Source: Neolentinus lepideus HHB14362 ss-1
Taxonomy: Eukaryota > Basidiomycota > Agaricomycetes > Gloeophyllales > Gloeophyllaceae
DNA length: 64,000 nt
Reading direction: 5' to 3'
NCBI GenBank assembly: GCA_001632425.1
Contig: KV425603.1
Coordinates: 166,951-230,950, forward strand
Every line of letters starts with the position of its first letter. Positions within the stretch are counted from its first letter, which is position 1. Positions 31,908-42,797 of the stretch are shown here, piece by piece. The notes below the pieces were generated by a model that saw nothing but the letters and a program-made list of their open reading frames with translations, was not told where the DNA came from and ran no database searches. The translations under genes and the position numbers were made by a program.

Positions 31908-34877
31908 ATGTCGTTTAATCAAGTATCCGCCATGTCTCTCACACCAAGCCGACCAGCACCGGCAGCACCCCAGCGAAGAGGAACGGACGCCAGCTACACT
32001 ACGACGACTTCGACTTCCATGCCTTATTCGCCCTCGTCCAACTCACCGTACGCGGCCTCATATACTGGTATTGGAGGTTCGCCGAACAGAAGCTCTGAAG
32101 CATTCATGTCGAGCCAGGTCGTCCGGAGTGGATACGTGAGCATCAAGGAGGATGGCTTTGCGAGCTGGCTATGGAGAGAGAAGTGGCTGGTTTTGAAGGA
32201 GCAGACATTGTCGATTCACAAGAACGAGGTGAGTTCACAGATCCAACTGCATTTCAATAACTGTCTATGTTATGATCGATACCGTTGCTACGGACGTCGC
32301 GGGCGCGCTCTCTTTCAGGGAGAAACCCGTAGGTCCGATGGACTGGATTGCAGCGGTATTCAATATTTAACTCAAACTAAGCACCTGTAATGTGTGGGAG
32401 GTATAATGTCCTGCAGAGCAAGATACCCACAGAACGAGTGGCACCGTCAGACTTCGTAGATAGATCTTCCTTCAATTGCGCGATATTCCTGCTCATCGCT
32501 AGAGTACTGATTATACCTAGTCCATGCCCCAACAAAGCGTCATCAACCTGCGGGACATCGGCAATATCGAGCGGATAGATCTCAAGCCATACTGTCTTCT
32601 CCTGCAGACAACCGACAAGCGATACTACTTTGCACTGAAGAGCGACGAAGAGCTTTATGGTTGGCAAGATGATATCTACTCTCGCAGCCCACTTATGGGT
32701 GTGAGTAACCCAACCAACTTCGTTCACAAAGTGCACGTCGGTTTTGATCCGATTTCGGGTGCTTTCACTGTAAGCATACATTTCACGGTCTGCATGCAAG
32801 ATATCGAACCATCGTACAGGGTATGCCCGAGCAATGGAGCAAGCTGCTCACCAAGTCGGCCATTACGCGGGAGGACTACCAGAAGGATCCTCAAGCTGTG
32901 CTGGACGTCCTCGAGTTCTACACCGATCACCAAAAGCGGGAACTGGAGGAGCAAGCCATGATGTCCAGAGCGGCCTCTTCGTCCACTGCGGCTGGTTCGT
33001 CCGGGTCGAACTACGCCTCATCCTCACTCTCCCCTCACTCTGCGGACACCTCCACTCCCCGTTTCAATGCTGGCACAGGACTTGGTGGAATGACCAAGAC
33101 TGGCTCGTCTATGGCCGATATTCGGCCTCCCGCCAAGCGACAGGACACCGCGCCGACCGGAGCTGGGAATGAAAACGGAGGTCTAAATGGTAAGTATATT
33201 GTTGAATACTAGAACACTCCTGCTGTACGCGCTAACAATGTGGCATGCAGGAATCGGCGCCCTCCAGCCCTCGCGCCCCGCTCCGCCCCGGCCACTCCTC
33301 ACCGCGAACCGCCCCGCTCCGCCTGCGCCCGCTGGCGGCAAACCTCCCGTCCCCGACCATACGCCCTCATCCGCCGACCTCCGTTCGCGCATCAAGGCAC
33401 ATGGCCCCGACTCCGCGAAGCAGCCGCCCGGACTCGACCAGCGGACGCCGCAGCGGAAGGACTCGCTACCCAGGTTCAACCAGGACGGGCAGAAGGACGA
33501 ACAGGAGGGAGAGAAGGGTCTCCCGTCGCGACCCAACATGGCGCCTGCAAAGTCGGCACCTGCGAACAGCCAGCCTGCGACGGACCCTGCGCCTGGTGCG
33601 GCGGGCGCCACTACTGGCCCGCCCCCTGTCAAGCCTCTCCAGCCGGCGAAAAAGCCTACTGCGGCACCGCCTGTAACGGTGACGCCGACGGAGAATGAGG
33701 GCAGTGTGGCTGCAGCTGCAGCCGCATTAGAGAAGCCTAAGGACAAGGAGAAGCGGATTAGTACGATGACGGAGGCTCAGATTATGGATAAGCTGAGGAG
33801 CGTTGTCAGCGACGATGATCCGAAGACCCTATACAGCAAGATTAAGAAGGTCGGCCAAGGGTAAGCTTAATGACACTTTCGACGCCCTTCCTATGCTTTC
33901 TAACTATATCTCCAGTGCTTCCGGTCATGTCTACGTGGCGAAGACGCTTGCCACTGGGAAGAAGGTCGCTATCAAAGAAATGGACTTATCGCACCAGCCA
34001 CGGAAGGAGCTGATTGTCAACGAAATCCTGGTTATGAAAGAGTCGCAACATCCGAACATTGTGAACTTCTTGGAGTCGTACCTCGTGAAGAGCACGGAGC
34101 TATGGGTGGTCATGGAGTACATGGAGGGAGGTGCCCTGACGGATATAATCGATAACAATACCCTTGAGGAGGACCAGATTGCATGCATCTCGCTTGAGGT
34201 AGGACGAAATCCGAGATACATCCGTCCCCTTACTGATTTACCATCTTAGACATGTAAAGGGCTCGGTCATCTCCACAGTCAACATATCATTCATCGAGAT
34301 ATTAAGTCGGACAACGTATTGCTAGACGCTCAAGGCCGTGTCAAAATCAGTTCGCGCCCTTAACCTTCTATACAGGAACAGAACTGATGTTTACATTTGT
34401 TGTTGTCTAGCTGACTTCGGCTTCTGTGCGAAGCTCACTGATCAGAAGTCGAAGCGTGCAACCATGGTCGGTACTCCATATTGGATGGCGCCCGAAGTCG
34501 TCAAGCAGAAGGAGTATGGTGCCAAGGTCGACATCTGGTCGCTGGGTATCATGGCCATCGAGATGATCGAGAATGAACCCCCGTATCTCGACGAAGAACC
34601 TTTGAAAGCCCTCTATCTGATTGCAACAAATGGCACCCCGACATTGAAGAAACCGGAGGCACTCAGCCGGGAGTTGAAGAGCTTCTTAAGCGTTTGCCTG
34701 TGTGTTGACGTCAAGAGCAGGGCAACTGCGGCGGAGCTCCTTGAGGTGAAGCTTTTTCCTGATCAGGTGTCTTTCGTGGATTGACATTAGCACTCCCAGC
34801 ACGAGTTCCTGAAGAAGACATGTCAGTTGTCAGGGTTGGCGCCGCTTTTGCGCTTCAGGACGCAGAAGCAGTCGTGA
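31908..34877 (+). CDS. CLA4: PAK-family serine/threonine kinase with PH and CRIB domains (Cla4-like)
   Basis: This is an effector kinase of Cdc42/Rac GTPases that controls polarity, budding/septation and hyphal growth at the plasma membrane. Exons: 31908-32228, 32521-32769, 32820-33189, 33251-33860, 33916-34198, 34250-34349, 34411-34745, 34800-34877; 781 residues. Order of domains: Ser/Pro-rich N-terminus; PH domain about 72-165 ([20 protein letters not shown]); CRIB about 167-197 ([17 protein letters not shown]); a Pro/Ala-rich linker; kinase domain about 510-770 with [32 protein letters not shown] and [11 protein letters not shown]. All catalytic residues are present. The PH plus CRIB combination marks the Cla4 branch rather than Ste20. 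The first intron is 292 nt, far longer than the others. The gene is convergent with CNOT11. Confidence 0.93.
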
Positions 34878-35324
34878 TTTGCATCCATATGTTGTACCCT
34901 TGTACTTACAGCTGTCCGTCTACCTTACATTCCCATGGTTTATTCATCGTTTTTACCTGCTGTCTTTATTCCCTTTGGTATCATGTTACTAGTGTATGAC
35001 CGACGCTGCTTTGCCTCTTCATTACGCTCATGTTCGTATCAGACTCAATGGAAATCACGGAAAATGTACGTTGCCTATAGACCTAAGACATGACCAATTT
35101 AAAGTCTACTCTGATTGCGAATAAATATATGAATGAGGATACCATTTGCGTCAGGAACTTAACAGTGAGCTATAAGGACAAAGGTAGACTATACGACAGG
35201 AGATGTACATGGGCGATGAGAGACATGAGGTGACATACATAGGGTAAAGCATGAATCTTGACAGTGACACATAGGATTCATTGTGTATCATGATGAGTAT
35301 ACGATATACGTCCGAGATCGCTAA
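34878..35324. other. Convergent intergenic region
   Basis: Both flanking genes end here (kinase at 34877, CNOT11 at 35325), so this holds the two 3' UTRs. Nothing else is recognised. Confidence 0.5.
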
Positions 35325-36835
35325 TCAGAAATGACCTGCAGCCAGTATGCGATATAGAGCGTTGGCATCCTCGTAGCGTGAGTAACGAAGGCTGAAGTGC
35401 ATCATCTCCGCAGAGTCAGCCTCGGAGCCTGTGTCCAGAATGTTCAGCTTGATAAGCGAGTTATAGAATCGACAGAGCTACAAGGCCATTAGCGCACTCC
35501 CACAATGACACTCGGTATCGAGGACCTACATTCTGAACGCTTTTTGCCACGCGGTCGTCGTTAATCAAGCCGTCCTTCTCTTCGGCTTCCCGGTTCCCAA
35601 CCCACTCGATGCTCTCATGGACGAAGCCGCCCAGTACCTCGGATCGTACGACATCCGCAACCGTCGTCCTGCCCCCAGTGATCATGTCAGTCATGGGTGT
35701 CGTGTCACGCAAAAGTCTCCCGAGCAGGTCGAACGAGGGCAACGAGGGCGGGAGACGTCGGAGGACGTCCAGGTACATCGCAGAGCCTTGAGGCGGGCAT
35801 AGCGAGATTAGCGCGACCATCAGAGGATGGGCAAGCGTCGGATTATGGGCAATTAAGGGCGGGAGGTCGACAGATGTTACTACGGGTGGGGACACTAGTT
35901 CGGGAATGAACGAGGTCACGAGCTGTATGGACTTAATTAACTGGGAGGATTGATGCTCAGACTAAGCTTGAGACGTACACGCTGCTCTGATAGAGTTAGG
36001 GTCCGACTACGCCCTGCAAGAATCAGCGACATCGCACGGGACACTTTCTCGTTCTGGTCGTCCTCCTGAGCAGTTACTTTAGGCTCTTGGGCTGGCTGAG
36101 AGGCACTTGGCTTGGCTGCGTGGGTTGAATCGGCAGATGTAGGTACGTGATTGCTAGAGCAGGTCAACCATGAATGAATGGTGGTCTGCGTCGGGATTCG
36201 GGAGCTTACATTTCGGTAGGATCTAAAACAATGTTTTCCTCATCCAAAGTCAGGTTCGATGGCCTCAGCTTAGGCGGCAAAGCCGAACGGGCAAGCGTAT
36301 TCGGAGAATATGGACCCAACTGCAAGAATCAATTGGTGTATGTTCAGTCACAGTGTGTCAAACAAGCTCACATCATTCCCGTCACCCTTCAGGATCTTCC
36401 AAAGAACCCAAACCAGTTGCTCAGTCTCGCTCACTCCACCACTAGCGGCCATCCGAACAGCCGCATCTCTCTCCTTTACGAACGTAGCATACAAGGCGGA
36501 CTTAAACGGATTAATAGATATTGGATGCGGCGTATACAATGAAAATAAGATATAAGACACGAGAATTCGTTGCTCAAGCTGCGGCTAGATTAACGTCTGG
36601 TCCAGTTCATCAAGAGTGAGATACTGACTTCAACACGCGTCTCCAGAACGGGCAACAGCGCATCAAGAGCCAGCTGGAAGCGCGAAGTCGGCGGTACGAG
36701 CTGTGTGAACGCCTGGGCCGCCGTTGAACACGGCAAGGTGTATGCCCGCTGCAACAGATGTCCGACAGATGTCCGGGTATCTGAGGTCGCCATCGTCGGC
36801 TGCAGCATCGGCGCCCTCATAGTAGCCGTCTGCAT
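35325..36835 (-). CDS. CCR4-NOT complex subunit 11 (CNOT11-like)
   Basis: A subunit of the CCR4-NOT deadenylase complex that acts in mRNA decay. Exons: 36835-36635, 36578-36372, 36319-36210, 36153-35979, 35922-35530 and 35477-35325, about 412 residues from this start. The N-terminal half has the helical block LLQRAYTLPCSTAAQAF, LEQRILVSYILFSLYTPHPISINPF and TEQLVWVLWKILKGDGND. A low-complexity linker follows, then the diagnostic C-terminal region: LPPLIAHNPTLAHPLMVALI, YLDVLRRLPPSLPSFDLLGR, FVHESIEWV, LCRFYNSLIKL and a final HFSLRYSRYEDANALYRIL. The start is uncertain: the frame is open up to 36934 with an arginine-rich lead that looks untranslated, and ATGs at 36820 and 36793 (good context acgATGGCG) are alternatives. 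The identification rests on the C-terminal pattern. Confidence 0.75.
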
Positions 36836-36934
36836 ATTGAAAGAATAGCAAAGCGACCGAGGATATTTCACTGCCGTCGAGCGTGGCCAGCGCCAGCCAC
36901 GACGAGAAGACCGTCTTCGCCGACGGTTGTGCAT

Positions 36935-38542
36935 CCGCTGCTATTGATGCATATTTGGCTTCTGTGGCAGTACTTCTATTCCGCCACTGCCGCCACCTTG
37001 TTTCCCTTGCTCAGCCTTTGCGCAGCCATGGACGGCTTTAAATTTCAACGGACAGCTCTGATTGTATACAGAAATAATTGTTGATCTATCCAACATTCCT
37101 CAACACCCGCGACCTGCTTGAAGTGATATGCCGGATCAATGGTAACCCTGTTTTCCTATTGTTTAGCTACATTGCGACAAGTTCATGAGATGTATCTAGA
37201 TCCCTGTCTCTCATTATCGACAAAAGCTTCGGAGCGGTTCCTCACAGTCACTGTGGCGATCATCCTGCAGACCATGTTCTCATGCTTTTGTGTTGGAACT
37301 CGTCTTCGGATCAAAATGCATGCCACACAATTGTGAATCCGCCTGTGCGGCCTAAACGACTCTGCTTATTCACAGGAACGCATCGCATAGTCATATTCTG
37401 TCAAACGAATGTAACATCCGTGCGGCCGAGGGGAGTCTAATTGTCCCGACTCATGGCATTTCGCTTGGTGATATAAGACGTGCACTGGGTGAGCGCTTCG
37501 AACGTTAGAATCCCATCTCCCTTCCACAAGAGCCTTCTCAGCCTCTAACGAACACTTTACCATGGACGCATTCGACGCCATATGCACGTCTCTCGAGTGT
37601 TCGCTCTCAGAAAGTGAGATGCAAACGCAGTCGCCGGTCGACTCTGAACACTGGGGTGGCGGAGCAATGTCATTCTGCGTCATTTCATAATCACGGACGT
37701 TTACGCACCCGCATAATCATGACTGCTCAGTGAGTGCTGCGTCTGGCCTGGTCGTCCTGGTCACTAAGCTTTCTCGCCAGATGTGCATAGACCACCCAAA
37801 TCATGACCCTCAAGCTGAAAGCTTACTAAGAAAGATCGCCAGGGTCTTTACCAGCATAATCTTGATGACCACGCCACGCTCACTTCCAGGACTTCCATTT
37901 TGTCCTTTAATTTTGTAATGAACAATTGGATTCGGTGTCCGTAATATCTATATATTAGTATCACGCTCTCTAGTTGTGCTGTCGCATCGTGTATTCCATC
38001 GGACTGTATCTCTACTATCACCTTTCAGTTTCTATCTCTCGTTTTTGCTTTGAGGGTCCGGTAGTGTACAATTTTCGGGTTATCAGATTCCGCGAATCGC
38101 CCCAGATTGAAGTGTCGCTTCGCTACTTAGAAGGCAAGGGCCCGGGTGGAACGAGAGGTCACGCCAAAATCTGTTGCGAAACTAGTCCGCCTCGGCGCAA
38201 GTCAGAAGGTAAACCGTGATGCTGCACAATAATTGTCTGTTCCGCATGCCTGCTGAGTCTCTTGGAACCTCTGTCACTCTCAGCTGATATGACGTGGGGC
38301 AAGGAGGTTGCGGTAAGAATGGCGTGGCCGGAATGAATATAGTCCGCACGCGACAGTACGTAGATATTTTGGTGAAGAAGATCGCAAGGTATTCAGAATG
38401 AATATGATGAAATGGATATCATGACTGACAAAAATGTGCCGTCAACACGCATCACACCATAAATCAACCCGAGTATCAGGAAAGTCCGATTGACCCCTAG
38501 CTAGGCCCTGCCAGAGTCCACTAACGGCGGCTAGCTGCTTAG
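36935..38542. other. Long stretch without a firm gene
   Basis: About 1.6 kb between CNOT11 and the F-box pseudogene. A 105-codon minus-strand frame (37683-37366) is the longest; it is Cys/His/Ser-rich without a known motif, and I cannot support it. No repeat or RNA gene was recognised. Confidence 0.35.
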
Positions 38543-39986
38543 TCAGAAGTAATCCAAGTCCTGGAATGATGCACATTTGTCCCAATACAGTTCGTCGACG
38601 GTATCCTTTAGCCGTTCGACGTCTTTATGTGCAAGATTGATCGCCTTGCGGATGTCGAGACGTTTGACTTTAACACCGTTCGCAGCCCGTGATTGCAATG
38701 CCCCCAACAAGGTAGACAGGAAGTCAGGTCCAATAGAGCCACTGGATCTGTGAGATTTGCAGAAGTACACTTTATAGAGCCTGAGATACTCCAAACAAGG
38801 GAGCATTATCCACAGACGGTCCATGAAGGGCTCCACGACATCTTCGCGCACCAAGTTGAAGTAGACGCAGAGTCTAGGGTCTGGTATCTGGTCCGGTGGA
38901 TCATTCGGCAAATCGCTCGTCCAGCCCTTCAAATTTATCTTGTACAGGCCAAGACCGTGACTGATTGAAAGCGTTCGTAGAGATGTATTGGTGGTGACTG
39001 TTCGAATAGCAAATGCGACAGGATCAAGCACCGATGAGAATCGGTAAACTTCGATCGTAGTCGTATAGTTCAAAGAGAGCGTGATTGAAATGGCAGGTCC
39101 GAAGGATATGTGTTCAAGAATTGTCATACAATGAGGCGGTTCATTGCCCAACTGAAGCTGCGAGATATGAGGCAGACTAACAGAGTACTCTGTGTTCCAC
39201 CTTAACATGTCGATTGAATCCAATCGAGAGTTATTAAGCACCTCGTTGAGCTGGAGTGAGCGAAGTAACGGCATAGTTTTGAGGAGTTTGAGCATGACGG
39301 AGAGTTCAATTCCGGGTAAACAGAACGTTAATGAGAGTGATGTCAGGGAGGGCACAAGCAGCGTTCGGAAGGCAACGAGGGGGAAACACCGGATGGTAAG
39401 AGACTTAAGCCTAGTAGGTTCAAGCGTAGATATGCTGGGGACAGGACACGGTCCATCGTCTGTCTGGCCCCATTGAGCCGCTTTTTTTTTTAGCTTCAGA
39501 GTCCGAAGCTGCACAGCGAGTCTGCGCTCGTTGTTCTCTAATTTCAGTAAATTCTCTGTCGGGACCCAAAGATCAAAGTTCTCAACGCGATGAATCACGT
39601 TGAAGGCGAGTTGTAGCAAAGCGAAGGGGTGACGGCTCCGCAGATAGGGACCTGTGAATATGGAGAGCGGTGCTTCTTTTGAACGCATAATCATCTCTTT
39701 GACACATTCCAGGCGAGTTAGAGTAATATAGGACCACAGAGAGGGAGTCTGGATGGCCACTTCACGCTAGTAGTGACAAACATGAGCGATTTTGAGCCAT
39801 GCGTATGGGGGGTGACGGTAGTAGCCCGTATACTCTTCAGGGTCATGAGATGCATGTATATATGCGGCAAATATCTGTGCCAACACCTCCGGCGGGAGTC
39901 GTGCATTAATGGCTGGGCAGCAGTGCATTCAAGCGCGCTCTGTTTTGAGCGGATGCCCTGAAGGCGTCGAATGCCGCAACAGACAT
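38543..39986 (-). pseudogene. F-box / leucine-rich-repeat-like protein with a nonsense codon
   Basis: F-box proteins choose substrates for SCF ubiquitin ligases, and agaricomycetes carry large families of this type. The minus-strand sequence shows an F-box start (INARLPPEVLAQIFAAYI) then YAWLKIAHVCHY, a TAG stop at 39769-39767, and REVAIQTPSLWSYI continuing without a break for about 400 codons to 38543. In this family the stop position is normally Trp (CHYWREVA), so TGG has become TAG. The downstream part has hydrophobic LRR-like spacing (SLTSLSLTF, LLRSLQLNE, LRTLSISHG, LEYLRLY). Upstream, an ATG at 39986 leads a plausible N-terminus in a frame that would need one extra base near 39910 to reach the F-box. 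Translation from the later ATG could give an F-box-less protein. Confidence 0.65.
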
Positions 39987-40326
39987 GTTGGCCTTTGAGG
40001 CTGTTGAGTGCTATCACATTGAACTCAGTAATCTATTTTGATCAATAGTGTTGTCACCCCAGCAAGTACTGTCGTGGCCATACGGTCTTTGTGGCTCTAC
40101 ACTGCGACACGTCACGCTGTTTGAGTGCCGGCGGTCCCGGCGAGTCCCGAAGTGGCGTTTCCAGATATCCCGGCTTTCAATAGTTACTAGCTTTACGCTT
40201 TGCGCGGTTACCACAACGCTGTAGACTGACATACCGAGTTGTGAATTCGCAAATAATGTGCTAAATTGTTACCGTCAGGATGTTCAGAAGACTCCTGGTT
40301 GCGTAATAGGAAATTTTTTGCATTGG
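39987..40326. other. Intergenic
   Basis: Space between the F-box pseudogene and the 3' end of the Misato gene. Nothing recognised beyond expected UTR/promoter sequence. Confidence 0.4.
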
Positions 40327-42460
40327 TCACTCTTCGTCATCCGACTCCTCGTGCAACTCCTCTTCCTCGACATCACCCTCAACATGATATGCATCACGCA
40401 TTGCCCATAGATCGTTCGTCAGCTCCCTAATCTCGTCGATCTCAATACCCATCACACCAGCGAAGTCCTTTTTTCTCTTGATACATTCGTCGATAAATGA
40501 TGCATGAGCAGAAAGGAGACGGGATGTCGCCGACGTTGAATATAGTGACGACAGACAGCGAGCCGTTCGAGCAGCAGAGGAAGGAGAAAGACCAGAGATC
40601 TTCAGAATTGGAGGGAAAGAGGTGGGTATAGGAAGAGCGGGAGCATGCGTTCTAATGCAAATATAGGGGAATGAAGTCTGAATGCGAGAGAAGTCGAAAA
40701 CCCACTCACATATCGTAAAGAGCGATGGGAACGCCAGACTTCTCCTGCCAAGCATCGTATCGAATTCTATCTCTTCCTGTAAACCCTCTCGAAGTGTCTC
40801 TCCTTACGTACACTGTCGAGGTCTACATAACGGTCAGCAATGGATCTAACGTATCTCAATTCACTAAATTACCTCGTCTGTTCCGTGGACCTTGGAGAAA
40901 TCGTGCATCCGTTCATCAAATGCGAGCTCTGTGATTGAAGTAGGAACAGGAAGGATGCCACTCAAATGCACGAAAGGCACGTTAGCGGGATACGCCACGG
41001 AGTTGCAGAGGTCGCGAAGGTCGACTGTTCCTCTCTTGGTTCTGCGGATATCATATAAAAGTAGGGGCAAAGGTGACATTGCGCGAACAATGCTACCTTA
41101 AAGGGAGCGTCACGCTTTCGATGTGAGACGCGAGTATGGCCGAAGCATGGTAGGAATTCTGAATCTAAGTGCAAAGCTCCATATTACCGTTGATTGCAGA
41201 GGTACAAGAGGACTACGGACATCAGCCTCAAGGTCTGAGGACCAAGTGTCCTGTTTCCACAAAGATGGTGACTGCAGGGGAACAGACAGCGTCGAAAGCG
41301 ATTTGAGGTTGCGTATGCAGAGAGCATCGTTGACGGCAATCCGCATGGCTCTCTATAGAAGATAGAACCGGTGAGCAGACATCTTCAAACTCACATTGGA
41401 GCCAATTGAGCTTACATCATCTGAAATCTCTCCTGTGACAACTGGAGATAAGAACGGTAATGTTAGACACGTCAGTTTCGGGTTGTCGTCTCGGAGTAGC
41501 GTCAGCATGGAGTCAACGAATGCACCGAAGCTCCAGGTGTCGTTCATAATTTGGATTCCCTTCGACAAATCAACAGTTGTTCCTAAAACTGATGAAGGTG
41601 TGCATACTTGCAGTGCATCGCACTCTTCCATAAAATGTCTCAGGGAATCCTCCATGAGATCATTGTCCTGAAGATTCATAATTAATATCGAAGATAGATT
41701 GCTAGCGCAGGTGGAACCTGGTCGTATCGACGGAACAGCTCCTGGCCATAGTTCCAGTCGCCCTTCGTGTCCTGCCAGTCGGGTGGTTCGGCCAGCTTGT
41801 GTAAGGACCCGGGATGGTAGTATACTCGACTGTAGTCGGACCAGAATCTGATGTCGGATTTTCCGTGCGATTCCACTGTGTCCTTTTGGACATCGCGTTG
41901 TGCGTCATCTACTTCCTCGCTTTCGAACTCGAGATTTTCTTGATATTTACTCTTCGGCATCTGCTCCTGACGATATTCGACCACATCCCCATTCCTGGAA
42001 AGACAGATTAATAGCTGATCAGAGTGTCCTGTACCGGCAAGGAAATACCATAAGTTTGTCACCGCATTGTCTTCTCCAGCATCGCTGTATAAATCGGCTC
42101 GGAGGGCGCCGAAGTTGTCTACATTCACGGTCTGTAAGTCAAGAATAAATAGAGAACATTCTATGCATATACCTTTCCAGTCAAATATCAAAGCTCTGGG
42201 ACAATACGTCGACTCTCCCTAGTTTTGGCATGGTCTTAGATGTCACTGACAGTATTTTTCAGAGCGATATCTCAGATCGAACTCACCGATTTGGGCGACA
42301 GTCCTTCTCGGAAAGAGATGTCGTGATCAACAAGAGGCTCTTCTTTCTTTTCGTCCGAGCCATCGTCATCGTATGTAAAGTAGGCTTCCTGCGTATTCCA
42401 GAAGTGCTGTGCCGTGTAGTTAGCCAAAGAGCCCGCTTGAATGTAGATTATTTCTCTCAT
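40327..42460 (-). CDS. DML1: Misato/DML1 tubulin-like protein
   Basis: Misato family proteins have an FtsZ/tubulin-like fold and act in mitochondrial distribution and inheritance. Ten exons: 42460-42287, 42218-42173, 42118-41718, 41667-41608, 41559-41416, 41352-41221, 41158-41097, 41041-40873, 40797-40706, 40651-40327; 534 residues, close to the family's usual size. Signatures in order: MREIIYIQAGSLANYTAQHF at the N-terminus, FREGLSPKSGESTYCPRAL, FWSDYSRVYYHPGSLHKL, GIQIMNDTWSFGAFVDSML, SYHASAILASHIESVTLPLR and the C-terminal IPTSFPPILK. It ends in a strongly acidic tail (EGDVEEEELHEESDDEE). Splice sites were picked to keep these blocks in frame; intron 8 (40872-40798) has the weakest acceptor (ggagag). 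Confidence 0.9.
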
Positions 42461-42797
42461 TGCTATGAAATTACCAGTTCAAAAACCAGTACATTCGGAG
42501 GATGGCCTACCTCAAGCGAAAGTACTCACCTGTAACTGAAGGAGATGGTGGTAGCCGAAATAGACTAGAGATTGTGGCCAAAATAGAAGCACGTGGAGTT
42601 ATCAAATAATCGAGGTTAAGGCGGCCATAACTTCTCATTTTCGAAATACCATGCATTAACGGTCAAACGTATCCCGCTCGAGATGCGTGTGTTGCGGTCC
42701 TATGTATACAATGCAATTATTTGAAACAACCCAAAATACATCTAAAATCAGTACACGTAGAACATATCATCTTTTCTTCCTATCCACCCATCACAAT

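Noticed and set aside
33183..33746. 187-codon minus-strand frame over the kinase gene
   Set aside because: It is the shadow of the GC-rich proline/alanine linker of the Cla4-like kinase, whose frame and splice sites are well supported.
38693..38968. Plus-strand frames inside the F-box pseudogene
   Set aside because: They are short shadows of a 400-codon minus-strand frame with LRR-like pattern.
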